Shown here in pieces: positions 61,347 to 64,000 of a stretch of 64,000 nucleotides of DNA. The position numbers and the translations under genes are program-made. Below the pieces are notes generated by a model. It made no database searches, was not told where the DNA came from, and was given only the letters and a program-made list of their open reading frames with translations. Source of the stretch: Clostridium gelidum (lineage in GTDB: Bacteria > Bacillota > Clostridia > Clostridiales > Clostridiaceae); NCBI RefSeq assembly GCF_019977655.1, contig NZ_AP024849.1, positions 3,443,001-3,507,000 of the forward strand, written 5' to 3'. Within the stretch, counting starts at the first letter, position 1. Every line of letters starts with the position of its first letter.

Positions 61347-63557
61347 TTAACTATTAACTCTATATACCTCTGCTACACCTTTTAATCTTTTTATTCTTTT
61401 CATTAAGTCTTTTAGACTATCTACTGATGTAATCTTTAATTTTACATTGATTAATGCAGAACCTTCTTTTGCTAAATTGGCATTTACTGCACTTAATTGC
61501 AACTTAAGTTCTGTTATAACACTCATTATATCTGCGAGTAGTCCTTCTCTATCATCTGCTTGAACTTGAATTTCTGCAAAATAAGCGGTGCCTTGTGCTA
61601 ATCCCCAGTTAACTTCTACAACTCTTTCACCATCTGTATCTATAAGGTTTTGTAAATTACTACAATCTTTTCTATGTACTGATACACCTCTACCTTTAGT
61701 AATGTATCCCAAAATATCATCACCAGGAACAGGACTACAACATTTAGCAAATCTAACCATTAGATTGCTTTCACCCTTAACAGTTATTCCATAACCATTT
61801 GGTTCCGGTTTTCTTGCTGCTTTTGCAATTTGTTCTTCAATTGCCTTATTTAAAATTTCTTTATTTTCTCTCTCTTTATCTTTATTTATTAGTCCATTAT
61901 CTTCTTTAAGTCTTGAAATAAGAGTTGAAACAGAAAATCCGCCAACACCAATTAAAGCATATAAATCATCCATTGAATGGATATTATATCGTTTCATTAA
62001 TTTATCATAAATTTCGCCTTTAGCAATTTCTGAATAATTAACTGTTTGCTTCTTTAATTCTTTTTCAAGAAGTTCCTTACCTTTTACTATGTTTTCTTCT
62101 TTTTTAGCTTTTTTAAACCAAAGCTTTATTTTACTTTTTGATTGATTGCTTTTTGCAATATTTAACCAATCCATATTAGGACCTTTTGCATTAGACGAAG
62201 TTAATATTTCAACAATTTCTCCAGTTTTAAGGGTATAATCAAGAGGTACTATTTTGCCATTAACCTTAGCTCCTACACACTTATTCCCAACATCCGTATG
62301 TATTCTATAAGCAAAATCTATAGGTGTAGCCTTACTACATAAGTTTATTACCACACCTTTAGGCGTAAATACAAACACCTCATCTGAAAACAAATCTATT
62401 TTGAAACCTTCTATAAATTCTTCCGCATCTGATGTTTCTTTTTGCCATTCTAACATATCTCTAAGCCACACAAGCTTCATATCAAAATCTTTTTGTTTAT
62501 CTTGCTCTGGATTTGCTGTATCGCCTTCTTTATATTTCCAATGAGCTGCAATTCCATATTCAGCGGTTTTATGCATCTCAAAAGTTCTTATTTGAATTTC
62601 AAAGGTCTTGCCTTGTGGTCCAATTACAGTCGTATGTAGTGATTGATACATATTTGGTTTAGGCATGGCAATATAATCCTTAAATCGTCCTGGAATCGGT
62701 CTATATATAGTATGAACTATTCCAAGTACTCCATAGCAATCTTTAACTGAATCAACTAAAACTCTTATAGCTGTTAAATCAAAAATTTCCTCTATGCTCT
62801 TATTCTTATTTACCATTTTTTTATAAATACTATAAAAATGCTTTGGCCTTCCATCAATATCTGATCTTATTCCTGATACTTCAAGCTTTTCATTTAAATC
62901 TTTTACTACATCTTCTATATACGATTCTCTTTCAACTCTTTTTTCCGCAATACTATCTACTAAAGCATAGTATTCTTCTTCATGCAAATATCTAAAACAT
63001 AAATCTTCAAGTTCCCATTTAATTTTAGACATACCAAGTCTATGCGCTAAAGGAGCATAAATATCTAATGTTTCTTTTGCTTTGTTTTTTTGTTTTTTAG
63101 CTGGCATAAATTTAAGAGTTCTCATATTATGTAGTCTATCTGCTAATTTTATTATTATTACTCTAATATCCTTTGCCATAGCAAGTAGCATTTTCCTAAC
63201 ATTATCTGCTTGCTGTTCCTCTTTAGTTTTATATTCCATTTCCCCAAGTTTAGTAAGCTTAGTAACACCTTCTACAAGATTAGCTATTTCAGCATTAAAC
63301 ATTTCGACTGTTTCATCATAAGAAAAATCTGTATCTTCTATTACATCATGCAGTAATCCAGCTACAATAGTATTTGTGTCCATACCTAATTCAGCTAAAA
63401 TCTCCGCTACTGCTATTGGATGAATGATATAAGGTTCCCCTGATTCTCTTTTTTGTTCCTTATGAGCTTCCTGTGCAAAATGATATGCTTTTTTCACCAT
63501 ATCAATATCAACATTATTACAATTGTTATGGATTATTTTGAATAATTTATCAACCAT
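61347..63557 (-). CDS. relA: bifunctional (p)ppGpp synthetase/hydrolase
   Basis: 736 residues. The HD hydrolase domain is intact (HPIAVAEILAELGMD, GLLHDVIEDTDF near 66-77, LADRLHNMRTL). The synthetase domain has RPKHFYSIYKKMVNK and PNMYQSLHTTVIGPQGK; then a TGS domain (VFVFTPKGVVINLCSKATPI), a conserved Cys region (VRFAKCCSPVPGDDILGY with HRKDC) and a C-terminal ACT domain (DREGLLADIMSVITELKLQL). It controls the stringent response. ATG at 63557 after GAAGGAGCGCAGTCCTT. Usual clostridial order apt-relA-dtd. Confidence 0.97.
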   Translation of the reverse strand: MVDKLFKIIHNNCNNVDIDMVKKAYHFAQEAHKEQKRESGEPYIIHPIAVAEILAELGMDTNTIVAGLLHDVIEDTDFSYDETVEMFNAEIANLVEGVTKLTKLGEMEYKTKEEQQADNVRKMLLAMAKDIRVIIIKLADRLHNMRTLKFMPAKKQKNKAKETLDIYAPLAHRLGMSKIKWELEDLCFRYLHEEEYYALVDSIAEKRVERESYIEDVVKDLNEKLEVSGIRSDIDGRPKHFYSIYKKMVNKNKSIEEIFDLTAIRVLVDSVKDCYGVLGIVHTIYRPIPGRFKDYIAMPKPNMYQSLHTTVIGPQGKTFEIQIRTFEMHKTAEYGIAAHWKYKEGDTANPEQDKQKDFDMKLVWLRDMLEWQKETSDAEEFIEGFKIDLFSDEVFVFTPKGVVINLCSKATPIDFAYRIHTDVGNKCVGAKVNGKIVPLDYTLKTGEIVEILTSSNAKGPNMDWLNIAKSNQSKSKIKLWFKKAKKEENIVKGKELLEKELKKQTVNYSEIAKGEIYDKLMKRYNIHSMDDLYALIGVGGFSVSTLISRLKEDNGLINKDKERENKEILNKAIEEQIAKAARKPEPNGYGITVKGESNLMVRFAKCCSPVPGDDILGYITKGRGVSVHRKDCSNLQNLIDTDGERVVEVNWGLAQGTAYFAEIQVQADDREGLLADIMSVITELKLQLSAVNANLAKEGSALINVKLKITSVDSLKDLMKRIKRLKGVAEVYRVNS

Positions 63558-63638
63558 AAGGACTGCGCTCCTTCTATATTAATTCGTTAAAAAATAAGGC
63601 ATATGTATCTGTTATTTTTTGAATGCGCCTAAATTCAA

Positions 63639-63660
63639 AGGCTGGTTTAATAACCAGCCT
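63639..63660 (-). terminator. hairpin between apt and relA
   Basis: AGGCTGGTT (63639-63647) and AACCAGCCT (63652-63660) form a perfect 9-bp stem with a 4-base loop. On the minus strand it is followed by TTGAATTTAGG, a weak T-run. Likely an intrinsic terminator or partial attenuator after apt. Confidence 0.6.
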
Positions 63661-63787
63661 AGTTTCTAATAATTATATATTATTTTAGAATTATTTTCAA
63701 GAAGGCACTAAAAGAAATACACATCTAGCAAATTAAGTTTTCATAAAATATATGAAAACTTAATTACAAAAAATTATTTTTTAAAAG

Positions 63788-64000
63788 TTAAACATCATAT
63801 TTTACTAATGATAATACATCGTAGCCCTTTAGTTTATCTTTTCCATTAAGTTCTGTTAATTCTATCAAGAAATCCAATGAAACAACCTCGCCACCAGCTT
63901 CTTCTATTAACTTTGCAACACCTTCTACAGTGCCTCCTGTTGCAAGCAAGTCATCAACAATAGCAACTCTTTGTCCAGGTTTAATAGCATCTTTGTGAAT
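63788..64000 (-). CDS. apt: adenine phosphoribosyltransferase, C-terminal part (cut by window edge)
   Basis: 70 residues are visible on the minus strand, ending at the TAA at 63788. GQRVAIVDDLLATGGT is the PRPP-binding loop of APRT and VSLDFLIELTELNGKDKLKG and YDVLSLVKYDV form the C-terminus of the family. It salvages adenine to AMP. It is upstream of relA as in many clostridia. The 5 prime part lies beyond the window. Confidence 0.95.
   Translation of the reverse strand: MHKDAIKPGQRVAIVDDLLATGGTVEGVAKLIEEAGGEVVSLDFLIELTELNGKDKLKGYDVLSLVKYDV

Overview
The window comes from a low-GC Gram-positive anaerobe, almost certainly Clostridium sensu stricto. The evidence is very AT-rich DNA, strong AGGAGG-type ribosome binding sites, and a housekeeping block (apt, relA, dtd, metallo-hydrolase, hemZ, hisS, aspS) arranged as in clostridia. 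I cannot name the species from sequence alone. Nearly every gene is on the minus strand, so transcription runs from high to low coordinates. Clear exceptions are the LytR-CpsA-Psr gene at 813-1889 and transposase remnants at about 638, 33420 and 49338.

Layout in transcription order: 64000-55567 is the housekeeping block. Then come a short orphan flagellin (54609-55373), a DUF554 membrane protein and a PhzF-family protein that ends at a strong terminator (52776-52827). The remainder, about 51 kb, is exopolysaccharide/capsule biosynthesis in two clusters, closed by the divergent LCP ligase gene and the start of homoserine dehydrogenase (1-68).

Cluster B (22935-52692) opens with a CpsB-type tyrosine phosphatase and a monotopic initiating sugar transferase, ended by a perfect 15-bp terminator. 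Next is a LoaP-like NusG paralogue with its own promoter and leader hairpin, followed by a GC-rich structured stretch. After that come a methyltransferase, a GDP-D-glycero-D-manno-heptose pathway (hddA, hddC-gmhB with a frameshift in gmhB, gmhA) and a GDP-sugar 4,6-dehydratase. Three glycosyltransferases, a Wzy-like polymerase, another glycosyltransferase and a 3-amino-3,6-dideoxyhexose module (acetyltransferase, aminotransferase, FdtA/QdtA-type ketoisomerase, second aminotransferase) follow. A Wzx flippase, a decayed rfbA copy, a pyruvyl transferase, rfbA-rfbC-rfbD-rfbB for dTDP-rhamnose and a small membrane protein complete it. Remains of IS3, IS66, IS1380-like and another DDE transposase lie at module junctions.

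Cluster A (1994-22443) starts from its own putative promoter (22666-22694). It encodes two tandem Wzz/tyrosine-kinase pairs, a UDP-sugar dehydrogenase, an overlapping PHP phosphoesterase/phosphoribosyltransferase pair, glycosyltransferases and a second Wzy. It continues with a heparinase II/III-like protein, a fused alcohol dehydrogenase-Gfo/Idh/MocA oxidoreductase, a CapK-type adenylating enzyme, an epimerase, a GNAT/FemAB-like transferase, a second Wzx and a deacetylase-like protein. Two Wzx/Wzy sets but one initiating transferase suggest two glycans sharing the priming step.

Most interesting: the PRT+PHP pair (possible PRPP-based ribofuranose addition), the LoaP gene with adjacent structured RNA candidates, the complete GDP-heptose pathway with a frameshifted phosphatase domain, the IS3 end that supplies the stop codon of an acetyltransferase, and the uronate/heparinase-like module in cluster A.
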